Part shown: piece by piece, positions 19,637 through 29,800 of the stretch
Layout of the letters: the number at the start of each line of letters is the position of its first letter
How positions within the stretch are numbered: the stretch's first letter is position 1
Assembly: GCF_000284075.1 (NCBI RefSeq)
Contig: NC_017042.1
Location: 1,116,001 to 1,180,000 of the forward strand
DNA: 64,000 bases
Origin: Rickettsia rhipicephali str. 3-7-female6-CWPP
GTDB lineage: Bacteria; Pseudomonadota; Alphaproteobacteria; Rickettsiales; Rickettsiaceae
Reading direction: 5' to 3'
Notes under the pieces: model-generated
The model's database searches: none
The model's input: the letters and a program-made list of their open reading frames with translations, nothing else
Told to the model about the DNA's origin: nothing
Program-made: the position numbers and the translations under genes

Positions 19637-20581
19637 ATGAAAACAGCTTTTATCTTCCCCGGTCAAGGATTGCAATTGATCGGTATGGGAAAAGATTTTT
19701 ATGATAATTTTAAACCCGCCAAAGAAACTTTTCAAATCGTTGATGAAGTACTAAACCGAAAACTCACTGATATAATTTTTAATGGACCTTCTGAAGAACT
19801 TACCTTAACCACTAACGCACAACCGGCATTAATGGTCGTATCTATGGCAATAATAAATATTATCAAAGCTGAAACCGGTAAAAGTTTGGATAGTCTTTGT
19901 GATTATGCTGCCGGTCATTCGCTAGGTGAATATAGTGCTTTATGTAGTACCGAAAGTATTAACCTTGAGACAGCAGCAAAACTACTTCATATACGTAGTA
20001 CATCTATGCAGGAGGCATGTCCTGAAGGTGAGGGAAGCATGGCGGCTTGTATCAATATTCCGCTTCAAAAACTTGAAGAAATATTAGCAGAGATCAACAA
20101 AATAAATTTATGCCAAATTGCCAACGATAACATCGAAGGACAAATAGTTATTAGCGGTAAGACCACAGCTATAGATCATGCTATTAGTATAATTAAAGAT
20201 TTAGGTTATAAAGCGATAAAACTGAAAGTCAGTGCTCCATTTCATTGTAGCTTAATGAAGCCGGCAGAAGAAAAAATGCGAGTAGCTCTTGATAAAGCTG
20301 TAATTAATAAGCCTCTGATACCGATAATCCAAAATTATACCGCAAAACCTACTCTAGATCCTACAGAAATCAAACAAAATTTAATTCTTCAGATATGCGG
20401 ACGAGTTAGATGGCGTGAAACTTTAGAACTATTTAACAAATTAGAAATCACTCACATAGTAGAAATAGGGGCAGGAAGCGTACTAACAAATATGCTTCGG
20501 AAAATTAATTATCCATATAAGTTAAGTAATATAAGTAATTTAGAAGAACTACAGAATTGTTTAGATAACGTTAGTAAATAA
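19637..20581 (+). CDS. fabD: Malonyl-CoA:ACP transacylase
   Basis: Loads malonyl units onto acyl carrier protein for fatty acid synthesis. 314 residues; FIFPGQGLQLIGMGKDFYDN at the start, nucleophile motif AAGHSLGEYSALC with Ser near residue 96, substrate Arg region AKLLHIRSTSMQ, catalytic His in APFHCSLMKPAEE, and QNYTAKP near the C-terminus. Complete. It stands apart from other fab genes in this window and begins after an AT-rich leader. Confidence 0.96.
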   Translation: MKTAFIFPGQGLQLIGMGKDFYDNFKPAKETFQIVDEVLNRKLTDIIFNGPSEELTLTTNAQPALMVVSMAIINIIKAETGKSLDSLCDYAAGHSLGEYSALCSTESINLETAAKLLHIRSTSMQEACPEGEGSMAACINIPLQKLEEILAEINKINLCQIANDNIEGQIVISGKTTAIDHAISIIKDLGYKAIKLKVSAPFHCSLMKPAEEKMRVALDKAVINKPLIPIIQNYTAKPTLDPTEIKQNLILQICGRVRWRETLELFNKLEITHIVEIGAGSVLTNMLRKINYPYKLSNISNLEELQNCLDNVSK

Positions 20582-20645
20582 CTGTCTCTAATAACTTCTG
20601 ATTCATAAAGTTTTTAAATTAACTTAATATACTTAATATTATTAT

Positions 20646-21157
20646 ATGCAAATTAGTTTTAGTTTTTTTTAAGCAATTGCTAGAATTATTAACTAGTGAT
20701 TGGCAGAGCTATTTAGACAAGGTAATAGAGGATTTTAAAAATTTAACCTTAACAGATACTAATGATACATTTTTAAAAGAAGAATGTTATAAAAAAAATT
20801 GCTCTTATCCAAAAAGACATTAAAGAAGGTGAATATCCATGGTATGTTGCTCCTTTTAATAAAATAGATCATGCAAGTTTATTACTTACCAATCATATAT
20901 TAGAGCTTGATTATCTAAATCAAAATACGGTAAAAGCAGTAAAAAATATGCTGCGAAATAACTTCAAAGATATATATAATCTGGAAATTTATATTATTGC
21001 TAATTATGAAGAACCTATAATTAAAAACTATACAATAATAGATAAAATAGCCAAAGGTAAAGTTATTACCTTTGAAGATTTAAATATTAAATATGTAGAT
21101 CACACAGATGAAGAGTTAAAATATATAAGTGATATAGTAATGATATTAGAAAACTAG
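20646..21157 (+). pseudogene. Hypothetical protein broken at a T8 and an A8 run
   Basis: ATG 20646 gives MQISFSFF, then a shift at a run of eight T is needed to read KQLLELLTSDWQSYLDKVIE; a second shift at a run of eight A (around 20790) opens IALIQKDIKEGEYPWYVAPF, NKIDHASLLLTNHILELDYL and on to a stop at 21157. The whole would have about 165 residues. I do not recognise the family. Both lesions are homopolymer length changes. Confidence 0.4.
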
Positions 21158-21251
21158 ACAGCGAGTTAGTAGCAGATATTCAAATATCATCAAATTTATT
21201 TATCAATTTTATTTTGTAGATTTTCTTATTACTCAGTGTACAATCATTTTT

Positions 21252-21796
21252 ATGGCTGCACATTGTGAAGAATTACAAAATTTTCATCAAAATTTAGATA
21301 ACCTCAATTTTTTAGTACCGTTACAAAAATATATTCCCGAATGCCAACCAAAAGACTATACGAGTTTTGTTAATCTTGAAGCAATAACTTGGAATAGGTT
21401 TTTAGTTAAATATCAGAAATTATTTGAGAACATTCAAAAATATTATTTAGCATCTGTAGTGATAGTGAGAATTTTGTAAAATTGTTAATTTCAGACTCTT
21501 ATCATCTTAGCTTCAACAAACGAATCGAAATTATAGAGTACTTAATAGATAAATATAAAAGTGATACTAAATCTATTTATTATATAACCCAACAACTTTT
21601 TGATATTTGTGATGATAACACGAATATTAAAACTATCGAAGCCAAGGCTAAACAGTTTTACAAATATATTGAATATTTCCGTAGTTGGGATGATTTACCT
21701 AGTTATTGGTATATGGACTTTAAAGGGCTACCCGGATGTGATAAGGAAGCTTTGATTATGGGCAATTCCGTAAAGCCGGAAAATGATTATATTTAG
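21252..21796 (+). pseudogene. Hypothetical protein, one frameshift
   Basis: From ATG 21252 MAAHCEELQNFHQNLDNLNF runs to a stop at 21479; the other frame picks up as CSDSENFVKLLISDSYHLSF and continues to 21796 (FRSWDDLPSYWYMDFKGLPG). A shift at about 21455 would join them into about 180 residues. No family recognised. Ends 66 bases before tRNA-Ser. Confidence 0.4.
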
Positions 21797-21861
21797 TTAG
21801 AAAAATTATAAAATAATTCTAGAAATTTTGCTTATTAGATGATATAAAGTAACGCCATAAC

Positions 21862-21953
21862 GGAGAGATGGCCGAGTGGCCGAAGGCGGCGGTTTGCTAA
21901 ACCGTTATACGGGTCATACCGTATCGAGGGTTCGAATCCCTCTCTCTCCGCCA
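21862..21953 (+). tRNA. tRNA-Ser (anticodon GCU)
   Basis: 92 bases with encoded CCA. Acceptor GGAGAGA pairs with TCTCTCC; D arm TGGCCGAGTGGCCGAAGGC; anticodon loop in CGGTTTGCTAAACCG gives GCU, reading AGC and AGU; a long variable arm typical of class II tRNA-Ser; T loop GGTTCGAATCC. Its last bases and flank are repeated at 25533. Confidence 0.97.
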
Positions 21954-21981
21954 GTCTGGACAGTTAGCCAATTCTTGTAGT
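21948..21981 (+). repeat. Left copy of tRNA-Ser 3'-end direct repeat (possible att site)
   Basis: The segment CCGCCAGTCTGGACAGTTAG plus CCAATTCTTGTAGT covers the tRNA 3' end and 28 bases beyond. It recurs at 25533-25566 with one mismatch in 34 bases. Confidence 0.75.
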
Positions 21982-22509
21982 TTATCGAACGGAAAAGCCA
22001 AGGAGTAATCAAGATTTCTGCCTTTCAAATTTAGGTTCGCAAATACAAATTATCGCCTTATTTCCTTTATTTGACAAGGATTTTAGCTCTTAATACAAAC
22101 CTACTAATATTGTTCTGTTACTTATACGCTATTTTCTACAAATTTCACCAATTTTAGCCATTTTTTTTTCTAAAAATATGTACGCTATACAAAAAACGCG
22201 GGGCTATTCCTCGTAAAATAAGGGATTGGAGGGCTTTTTGTAAAAATTTTTTTTAATAGAATTAATTGTTTATACCAAAATTTTTCAGTTTTTGTGTATA
22301 AAAATTTCACCTATTACCGGAATTGAGTGAGGACTTAAATAAAGCTCAAGGGTTGGGTCGAAAATATAAAGGTTTAAAAATTCCAACGTTTCTTCTTTAT
22401 TACTACAGTCTTGTGCTACCATTATTACACATGGTACATCCTAATTTTACTTTATCATTTGCTACTAAATCTTTTAATTGTGTTACTTCTTCTAGGTAGC
22501 CAATTTTAT
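21982..22509. other. Spacer inside the flanked segment, nothing coding recognised
   Basis: About 530 bases. I read both strands and see only short scraps, such as a minus-strand piece ELKSLSNKGNKAIICICEPK, with no start, no family and frequent stops. It contains unusual G-rich islands (AAACGCGGGGCTATTCC, GGGATTGGAGGGC) for this AT-rich genome. Confidence 0.4.
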
Positions 22510-22848
22510 ATCATTTGTGTTGCGAAAACCATTCTATTACCTCATTAAATATATTATTTACACCTTGCGACACTGTCCTTCTTATATCATTTATATCTAT
22601 CATTAGTACGCCAAGAAACATAAGGTAAACTACTATCGTATTTGTGACACAAACCCCAACACCAACCTTGTACTCCTTCTGTATTTCCAGGAGTTGTAAT
22701 ATAGCTTGCATTTGCAAAAGCTACTCCACATTATTAAATATATATTATATGCATTTATATCCTCCTTATTAAGACCATACTCCCTTTTGAGAGTATAATC
22801 TATAATGACTCCAGTCCAATTAGATTTACATGTAAAATGTCTTGTCAT
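22510..22848 (-). pseudogene. Hypothetical protein remnant with several frameshifts
   Basis: Starts at ATG 22848 (MTRHFTCKSNWTGVIIDYTL then NKEDINAYNIYLIMWSSF); a shift gives ANASYITTPGNTEGVQGWCW and GLCHKYDSSLPYVSW; another frame holds INDIRRTVSQGVNNIFNEVI. Further on, beyond a stop, EEVTQLKDLVANDKVKL appears. The family is unknown. The last motif resembles one in the neighbouring remnant at 22893-23379. Confidence 0.4.
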
Positions 22849-22892
22849 ACCTTACCTTTTGAAATGTTATTAAAAACTTTAACTATTTTAGA

Positions 22893-23379
22893 TTATATAA
22901 TGTCATATTCTTCACCCATTAATTTAATTAAGTCTGGATAAGTTTTTTCATATTGATCTATAAGCTCAATTGTTTCTATTTTATCATGAGATGATAATTT
23001 AACTTTATCACTTTCTACTAACTCTCTTAATTCTTTTATTTCTTGTATGGTAACGTAATGAACACTAACCTCTTCGCCATCTTTTGCTGCATACCATTGA
23101 TTTTGAGCATCGCATGAAAGGGCATTTCATATATTAATATTTATGGGTTCTAAATAAATATTAATATATTAAATATCTAGTTTTACGAAGAAATTTCTTG
23201 TTAATAGGAATTGTGGAGTTTCGGTGATAGGTACGTATGATAATCCAAAAGATTCATTATTAAATATACAGAATGGCTCTGTTTTCTTTTGAAAACTACT
23301 GTTAGGAACAAAACCAAAAATATTGTACAGTGTTGATTTATATATTCATATCATTTATAAATAATTTTTGTTCTTTCAT
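22893..23379 (-). pseudogene. Hypothetical protein remnant(s)
   Basis: ATG 23379 gives MKEQKLFINDMNI and a stop; the next frame reads FGFVPNSSFQKKTEPFCIFN then ESFGLSYVPITETPQFLLTR. After an AT-rich gap with an inverted repeat (about 23139-23175) another piece reads DAQNQWYAAKDGEEVSVHYV, TIQEIKELRELVESDKVKL and ends at 22893. This may be one gene or two fragments. No family recognised. Confidence 0.35.
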
Positions 23380-23553
23380 TTTTTACTTCTTACAATAGTT
23401 AAATTCTATTTATTCAAAATAGCCTAACTATTTCAGCTTTTGATTACAACATAAATTATAAAAATCTGCTAAATCATAAGTAGGAAAAGCTATAATAAAC
23501 TATATAAATATAAGGTTTATCTCCTGTAACCTTAGGTTTAATGGAATTTATAT

Positions 23554-24096
23554 ATGAGTAGCAATTATACACCAAAAAATTATGGTTTATTCGGAAAGTA
23601 CATAAGTAAGATATCAAAAACCATAATTACTAAATATAGAAAATAATATAAGCAATACTAAAAGTAGTAATTAATATACAAAGATATTTAGACCCAACGA
23701 ATGATAGTTTGTTTAAAAAAATCTTTCGTGATTTAGAGAGATTAAAGGAATGTATATCAATGCAGTTCTTGAACTTCAGGAGGGTTTTAGAATTAAAGAA
23801 ATAGAGTTTAATAAGGATATCATTATGTTCATACTAAACATTTTTAAAACAAACTGGCACAAAAGATTATCCGAAAGTACAACAAGTGACCTTAGTAATA
23901 AAAATATAACTGATGAACCAGCAAAAGATTTAGCTGCAGCACTTAAAGCTAATAGATCTTTAACGTCGCTTTATCTTCCTTGGAACAACATAGGCGAGAC
24001 AACATTTAAAATAATTAATGAATCTCTGTACAGAAATAAAACTATAACCGAAAAACAGCAGAAAAGAAATATGAAGCACAGCAAAAGCAAGAACTA
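23554..24096 (+). pseudogene. Rpn-like nuclease N-terminus scrap followed by a leucine-rich repeat segment
   Basis: ATG 23554 starts MSSNYTPKNYGLFGKYISKI and soon stops. Around 23685-23810 the frames give LDPTNDSLFKKIFRDLERLK and NAVLELQEGFRIKEIEFN, close to the start of Rpn/PD-(D/E)XK proteins (compare MSKVNPRVDLAFKKI at 44036). From about 23880 a different theme begins: SDLSNKNITDEPAKDLAAAL then NRSLTSLYLPWNNIGE, an NLR/ribonuclease-inhibitor-type leucine-rich repeat. The LRR part is in the frame that stops at 24096, and its continuation is the next feature. Confidence 0.5.
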
Positions 24097-25366
24097 GAAA
24101 CATGACAAGTAGAGGAAGAAAAAAGAAAACTGTTGGAAGAACAAGAAAAACAACAGCAAAACCTAAAGCTTGATGAGCTAAAATATAATCAACTAATTTT
24201 AGTAATAAAAGAAAGTCAGGAAGAAGAAGCAGAAAATTTAGTTAAAGAGCTAAACGGTGACACGCTTAACAAGATAGACGATAACGGCGATACGGCTTTA
24301 ACTTATGCTGCTAGTAAAAGCTTAAGTAAAGTATGCATGCAACTAATCCCTCTAATGAGCGCTCCGGCTATTAATACTATTACCAAAACTTATGGTACTA
24401 TAGCCTTAACTTGTGCTGCATGGAAAGGCTGAGGCGAGGTATGCATGTGGCCAATTTCAAGAATGCTGGATCAAGCTATTAATCATATAACTCATGGAGG
24501 TGATACTACCTTAACTTTAGCTGTATGGAACGGTTTAGAAAGGGTTTGTGAGTTATTAATACCTAGAACGACTCAAGCTATTCATCATGTTAATAATAAT
24601 AAAGGTGCAACAGTATTAAATTTAGTTATAAAAAATAATTTTAAAAATATATATGACTTATTAACTTTAAGAGTAAAGGAGCTAAATAATCAATTCAATA
24701 AAACAAATATATATAAAAACGAGGACGAAAAACTTATTATTGCAGAGAAAGCAAATATTTACCAAATAATAGGCAAGATAATTTTTAACTTACAAAATAG
24801 TACTAATATTGATGAAGCAGACAAGCCTATAATAGAGAATAACTTATATAGAATACTTAATAAGGTTCAGAAGCTAACAGATAAAAACGACATAATAAAT
24901 ATAACTCAAAGTATAACAGAGCTTATAGGAAACGAAATTACCGAGGGGACAGTTGTAGATTTAGAAGATGAAGTTAATGAAATGGCAGAAAAACAAACTC
25001 AAAAAAGTTAAATATATTCAACGAAACAGTAAAAAAATAATTACGAAATTAGAAACTGCTAACATTAAAGATAGTGCAGTGATACAAACACAAATAAACG
25101 AAATATCAAGTAAAGTACAAACTTTAGAAAACAATGTTAGTATAGAGCAAATAACAAACTGGATGGGAAAACTTTTAGACGGCAACATTACTAAAGGAAC
25201 AGTTATAGATTTAAGAAAGATACTTCAAGAAATAAACGAATCCACTAGTGTAATTACATTTATAGCAAAGGAAATAATTTATTACAAACCGCTTTTCAAT
25301 AATCCAGAATTGCTACAAGTTGCCACTACATTACTAAGCCCTAATTTTAATCTACGAAGCAATTAA
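24055..25366 (+). pseudogene. Coiled-coil plus ankyrin-repeat protein, continuation of the LRR segment, broken
   Basis: After a frameshift near 24055 the reading continues EKKYEAQQKQELET, an in-frame TGA, then VEEEKRKLLEEQEKQQQNLK (coiled coil). Ankyrin repeats follow: IDDNGDTALTYAASKSLSKV, YGTIALTCAAWKG, an in-frame TGA at 24430-24432, GGDTTLTLAVWNGLERVCEL, NNKGATVLNLVIKNNFKNIY. A helical C-terminal region (about 24700-25366) has one more frameshift at 25010. When whole it would have been an LRR-coiled-coil-ankyrin protein, a build typical of host-directed proteins in intracellular bacteria. Not expected to be made now. Confidence 0.6.
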
Positions 25367-25532
25367 TAATAATGGAGCTTATTTTAGCCGGACTAATGAG
25401 CATGGGGTATGATGTAGCAAAATATATTTAAACTAAATATTTGGAGCTGGTACTAATGCATAAAAAAAAGGCCTAAGTGTAGCCTGAATCAAGGCTAATC
25501 TAAACTGGTTAAGGGTTCGCATAACGTACCCC

Positions 25533-25566
25533 CCGCCAGTCTAGACAGTTAGCCAATTCTTGTAGT
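25533..25566 (+). repeat. Right copy of tRNA-Ser 3'-end direct repeat
   Basis: Matches 21948-21981 with one mismatch. The seven bases GGGTTCG of the T arm also lie exactly 13 bases before the repeat in both copies, although the 13 bases between have diverged. So this is a decayed copy of the tRNA-Ser 3' part plus its flank. Confidence 0.75.
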
Positions 25567-25571
25567 GCTAT

Positions 25572-28500
25572 CTAAGTATAATATTTATCACCAAGCATAT
25601 TATAGATTTCCGGCATATATTTATGTTTCAGCCAAATCTCAAGGCTACCGATAATATAAAGGTTATTTTTAGGTCTGCTAATACCGACGTTTAAGACGTT
25701 TGGCTTTTTCGTCATTATATTTCTTGCACCTTGATCAAGAGGATGCTGAGCTCCTAGTAGTATTATTATCGTTTTCTTTGCCTTGAAATGCATGAATAGT
25801 GCCGATATTTTTATATCCAAATGCTTGAATTGTTTTCTCATATCTTGAATCGTCATATATTTCATTCAATTTTCTACGAATAGATTCACTGTAATCTTTA
25901 TACATTGTAATAATGTAAATTTGTTTGAGCAAATCATCCCCATTTTTCTCTTTTAATACTTGTTTTAATAACTCTAGTAATTTTTGCAATTCGGCTTCCG
26001 ATTCATATTTATAACGTTGAACCTTATTATCTTTTATATCTATCCATTTTGAAGTACCTAAAATCGTTCTAATATCAGAGTTACAGTCAGAGGTAGCAAA
26101 AATCATTTTGTCACCGTAAGCTATTTTGTTACATATTTTAAACATCGGATTTTGGCATCTTCTATGCACTAATAAAGGGAAACCAACCGTAACATCATCT
26201 ATTTTTGTTTGATATAAAGAATTACGGTCAGCTAGGTTTTGCAAGGAAACTTCCGAAGGTGACTACTCCAGGATATGAAACCTTAAAATGTTCACATAAT
26301 TTGTTCATTAAATCTTGCTTTAATATAGAAATAGGATCTGTTTGCGGCGGATCACCGACTACTACGACTTTTTTTGATTTGTAAATAGCACTAGCTGCGT
26401 ATTGTGGCGATATCTGCCCTGCTTCATCAATAAATAACCAAGGAATTTCATTATGTTCGGATGTTGCCAACATTTTATCGAATGAGTGAAAAGTTGTAGA
26501 CACAACAGGTATGACCATAAAGAAATTTTGCCAAGCAATTTCGTTTATCTTAGGGTCACCCGATGAATGCACTACCATATCAAAGAAATATTGCAGGCTA
26601 TGCCAAAAATTATCAGCATTAGCATTTATAAATATCTCATGTAATCTTACAGCACTTATGAATAATTTTGATCTTAATTTTTCAAACTTTTTATCAAAGT
26701 AAGGAGTGACTTTATTGAAATCTTCAAAATTTTCTTGCCAATTTTTCCAAAATAAATCTTCTTCAAAATCCTTAATATTGAAATATTTATCTTTTAAACT
26801 TACGATAGCCAAGCTTATATCGTCGTTAAGCTGTTTTATTTCTTCTACAGAAGCTTCAATTTTCTTAATTTCAGCTTTAATATTCTTAATATCAGTTTTT
26901 ATCCGGTCAATTTCTTCTGAAGATTTATTTTTTAGCTTAATTAAATCCCGTTTTTGCTCATAGCAAGAATTGTATTTTGCGGTTTTAAAAAATGCATGAA
27001 TTTTTTCAAAAAAAACCAAATTTAATAATTTTATTTCACAATCAATTTCAAGTATTTTAGAGCTTTTATAATCAAGCTCTAATTCTAACTCATTTTGCTC
27101 TTCTTTTTTTTCTGCATATATTATCGCTCCTAAATCCTCTTCCTTAATTAACTCTCTTTTCTTTTTATTAAGTTCAATAACTAATGCAATATTTTCATAA
27201 ACTTCATGAATTTCACTGTATAAATTGTTAAAATCAACACACGCTTCTTTCCATTCATTATTAATTTCATCTATAGAATTACAATATTCAGGTTTAAAAT
27301 GTGCAGGGGCTTTATCTTTACATTTATTATTAACTAGCGGATTAAGATATTGCAGCATTGTATGTTTTTCATCATTCTTATCATCGTTTTCTTCTTCATC
27401 TTTATATTTCCAAAACTTATTTGAAAATCTCTTTTTATTTCCATGCTTACCGAGCACCGCAGCAAATATACCCCAATCTTTCTCTTTTTCCTCTTCCAAT
27501 AAAAGTTGTTTAAAATAACTTAAATCTTTATGATATATAGCTAACGATATTTCTTTAGATATATTTTCAACGGCATTGTTATTAGATGATGCAACAACCA
27601 TACCGTAAGTTTGTAATTCCGGTTTTAAAGAATTAACATGATAATCAAAATTTGTTGTATGTACGGAAGATTTTTTATTTTGAAACCCATCCTTAGGATC
27701 TTCTAAAGTTGCTAAATATGAAGCACGATCTACATAGATATTTGCTATAAGATCAAAAGTATAGTGGTTTTACCTGTACCAGGCGAACCATTAACAGCAA
27801 AAAGCTTTCCTGAAAAGAGGGTAATACCAAATTAATCGCAGCAGCTTGCAGTGCCGCAAGAGAGTGCCTCGGCGATGAACACCAACGCATCGGTTACATC
27901 ATAAATGGAGATAACAGTTCTTGTAGACTTTCTTGATGCTTTAAAACATCTATGGAATCCGGCTTATCTTCTTTACCGAGATATTTGGCAATTTCTGATT
28001 CCGAGTCAAATTTTTCTATATTACTTCGTACAAAATCTAATGGCCTTAGACAAAAACTATTAAACATTTCTAAAGAAGGAGTGGCAAAATTATAAATTAC
28101 CGGTTTATCTTTTTGCTTTTTATGCGAGGTAACTCTTCTTACACATATTTCAGAGCGGCTAAATAAATATTTTTTGTCAATTTCTAACTTCTGCACTACA
28201 AGATCAATCATAAGATTAATCATTTTTAAATCTAGAGTTTTAACTCAAGAATCTTGCTTTTTATCCTTAAAATATATTCTCTCGCTTTCTGAAAATACTT
28301 CCTCTATTAGGCTGTTATTATTATCTACAAAATTTGGTAAATCTTTTAATTCTTTTTCTTGGAACTCATCTCTCATGATTCTACCGAGAGCATAAGCAAC
28401 AGTAGAGATAACCATCGATCCTTCAATATATTGACCGTTTTCATCTATAGTTAAACCAGCAATAGGTGTTTGTCGGTTGCTCTTGCTTATCTTGATGGTT

Positions 28501-28860
28501 ATTATAATCATTTAAGAACTCTTGATCTAATTTAGTTATATTTTGGATTTTCTTTAAAAGATCAAAGCTTCCTACCATTTTAAATAACCGAGATAAATAT
28601 GCCAATGAACTGCTACTTCGTTTTTCTCAAGATCAATACCGAGTGTTGTTTTATCCAGTTTTTCAAACGGAGCATCTTTTAAGAAAAAAAGCGTTTCTTT
28701 CTTATCCAGTTTGCAACTAAAACTGCCTTTTTTACGGTATGTTCTCTAATAATTTCAAAATATCTATTTAAATTTTCGTTTTTATTAGGAGTTAGTACTT
28801 CAATAATCTTCCATACATCGAGGATAGATTTGATTTATTCATCAGATTGATTGTACATAA
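25572..28860 (-). pseudogene. Large SF1 (UPF1/Dna2-like) helicase gene, shattered
   Basis: Pieces in order on the minus strand: N-terminal scraps near 28860-28500 (VLTPNKNENLNRYFEIIREH); 28511-28245; 28223-27894; Walker A in FAVNGSPGTGKTT near 27780, followed by a shift; VVASSNNNAVENISKEISLA at 27601; a long Lys/Glu-rich coiled-coil insert (about 27300-26800); Walker B PWLFIDEAGQISPQYAASAI at 26430; VVVVGDPPQTDPIS; then VGFPLLVHRRCQNPMFKICN, GTIHAFQGKEND and VLNVGISRPKNNLYIIGS (motif VI, with Ser where Thr is usual). At least five lesions separate these. When intact it would be an AAA_11/AAA_12 ATPase of about 1,050 residues. Confidence 0.75.
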
Positions 28861-29062
28861 AAAGAAGTTTACACTTAAAATAGAAATATCCTAAGTATGA
28901 AACTAGAAGAAGTAAACAACTTTTTCATGTTACTATTTATAGCATATAAAGATGTGTATAATTAACACAATTATCACCAAATTATTAATGATTTTAATAA
29001 AATTTTAGTATTTTCTATAAATTCATTTAATATATTTCCTTAACCCAAATAGGATATAATAA

Positions 29063-29729
29063 ATGCAAAATAATAAGGAAATTATTAAATATATAGTGTC
29101 TAGCATTTGGTCTTCTTGGAATCCTATAAACTGGTCACCAAGCATGCAATTAGCTACCTTAAGTTATATATTGTCTTGTTTAATTGATGGGAATGATGCA
29201 TATCCAATTGAAGATGCACAAATAATAAATAATGACCAGGAATGGCTTAAAAGCAATCAAACTTATACCTTTTTTATAATACCCAATTTCCATCTTCTCG
29301 TTATATGGAACTTGCAAAAGAGATACCTATATATGCCTAAAAAGATTAAAAATATTTCATCAATTTGATGATGAGAATTATGTACCCAATGAAGCATTAG
29401 CCTCTCATAAACTCATAAATAACTTTTCTAATTTATTGAAGCATTTTCAACTAACTCCTCTTATAGATTCTACTGATTTCAATCCTAACTATTTTATGGT
29501 ATGGAGTTGGGCAAAAAATTTAGGGCATATTCCTAAATATTTTGGTCAAAAGCTAAAGCGTGTTTGTAATAATATAGAAGAAGCAGAAAATTATTGGGAG
29601 AGTTATGAACCGGAGGCATTCTCTAATTTTGCTACCTTTCATGAGTTTATAAATACAATAACACATTGTAATGATGCATTATTAGGTTGTAGAGATATTA
29701 GATCAGATATATATTACAATGAACTATAG
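29063..29729 (+). pseudogene. Hypothetical protein, frameshifted
   Basis: ATG 29063 reads MQNNKEIIKYIVSSIWSSWN, then SPSMQLATLSYILSCLIDGN, and stops at 29368. Another frame from about 29275 carries NTQFPSSRYMELAKEIPIYA and, after one more shift near 29340, HQFDDENYVPNEALASHKLI and LLKHFQLTPLIDSTDFNPNY to a stop at 29727-29729. About 220 residues if repaired. Trp-rich, soluble, no family recognised. Confidence 0.45.
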
Positions 29730-29800
29730 TTAATTCAGATGAATACAACTTTCTTCTTTAGCAAATAAAGCAATTAATGCCTATATAGTCAAATGTACAT

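Noticed and set aside
20646-21157. Uracil-DNA glycosylase relationship of the broken gene
   Set aside because: Early Trp/Leu pattern looked similar, but no GQDPY or HPSPLS-like motif appears in any frame.
26511-27518. Plus-strand frames opposite the helicase remnant
   Set aside because: Antisense of the Lys/Glu-rich insert, giving Phe/Ser-rich text without motifs.
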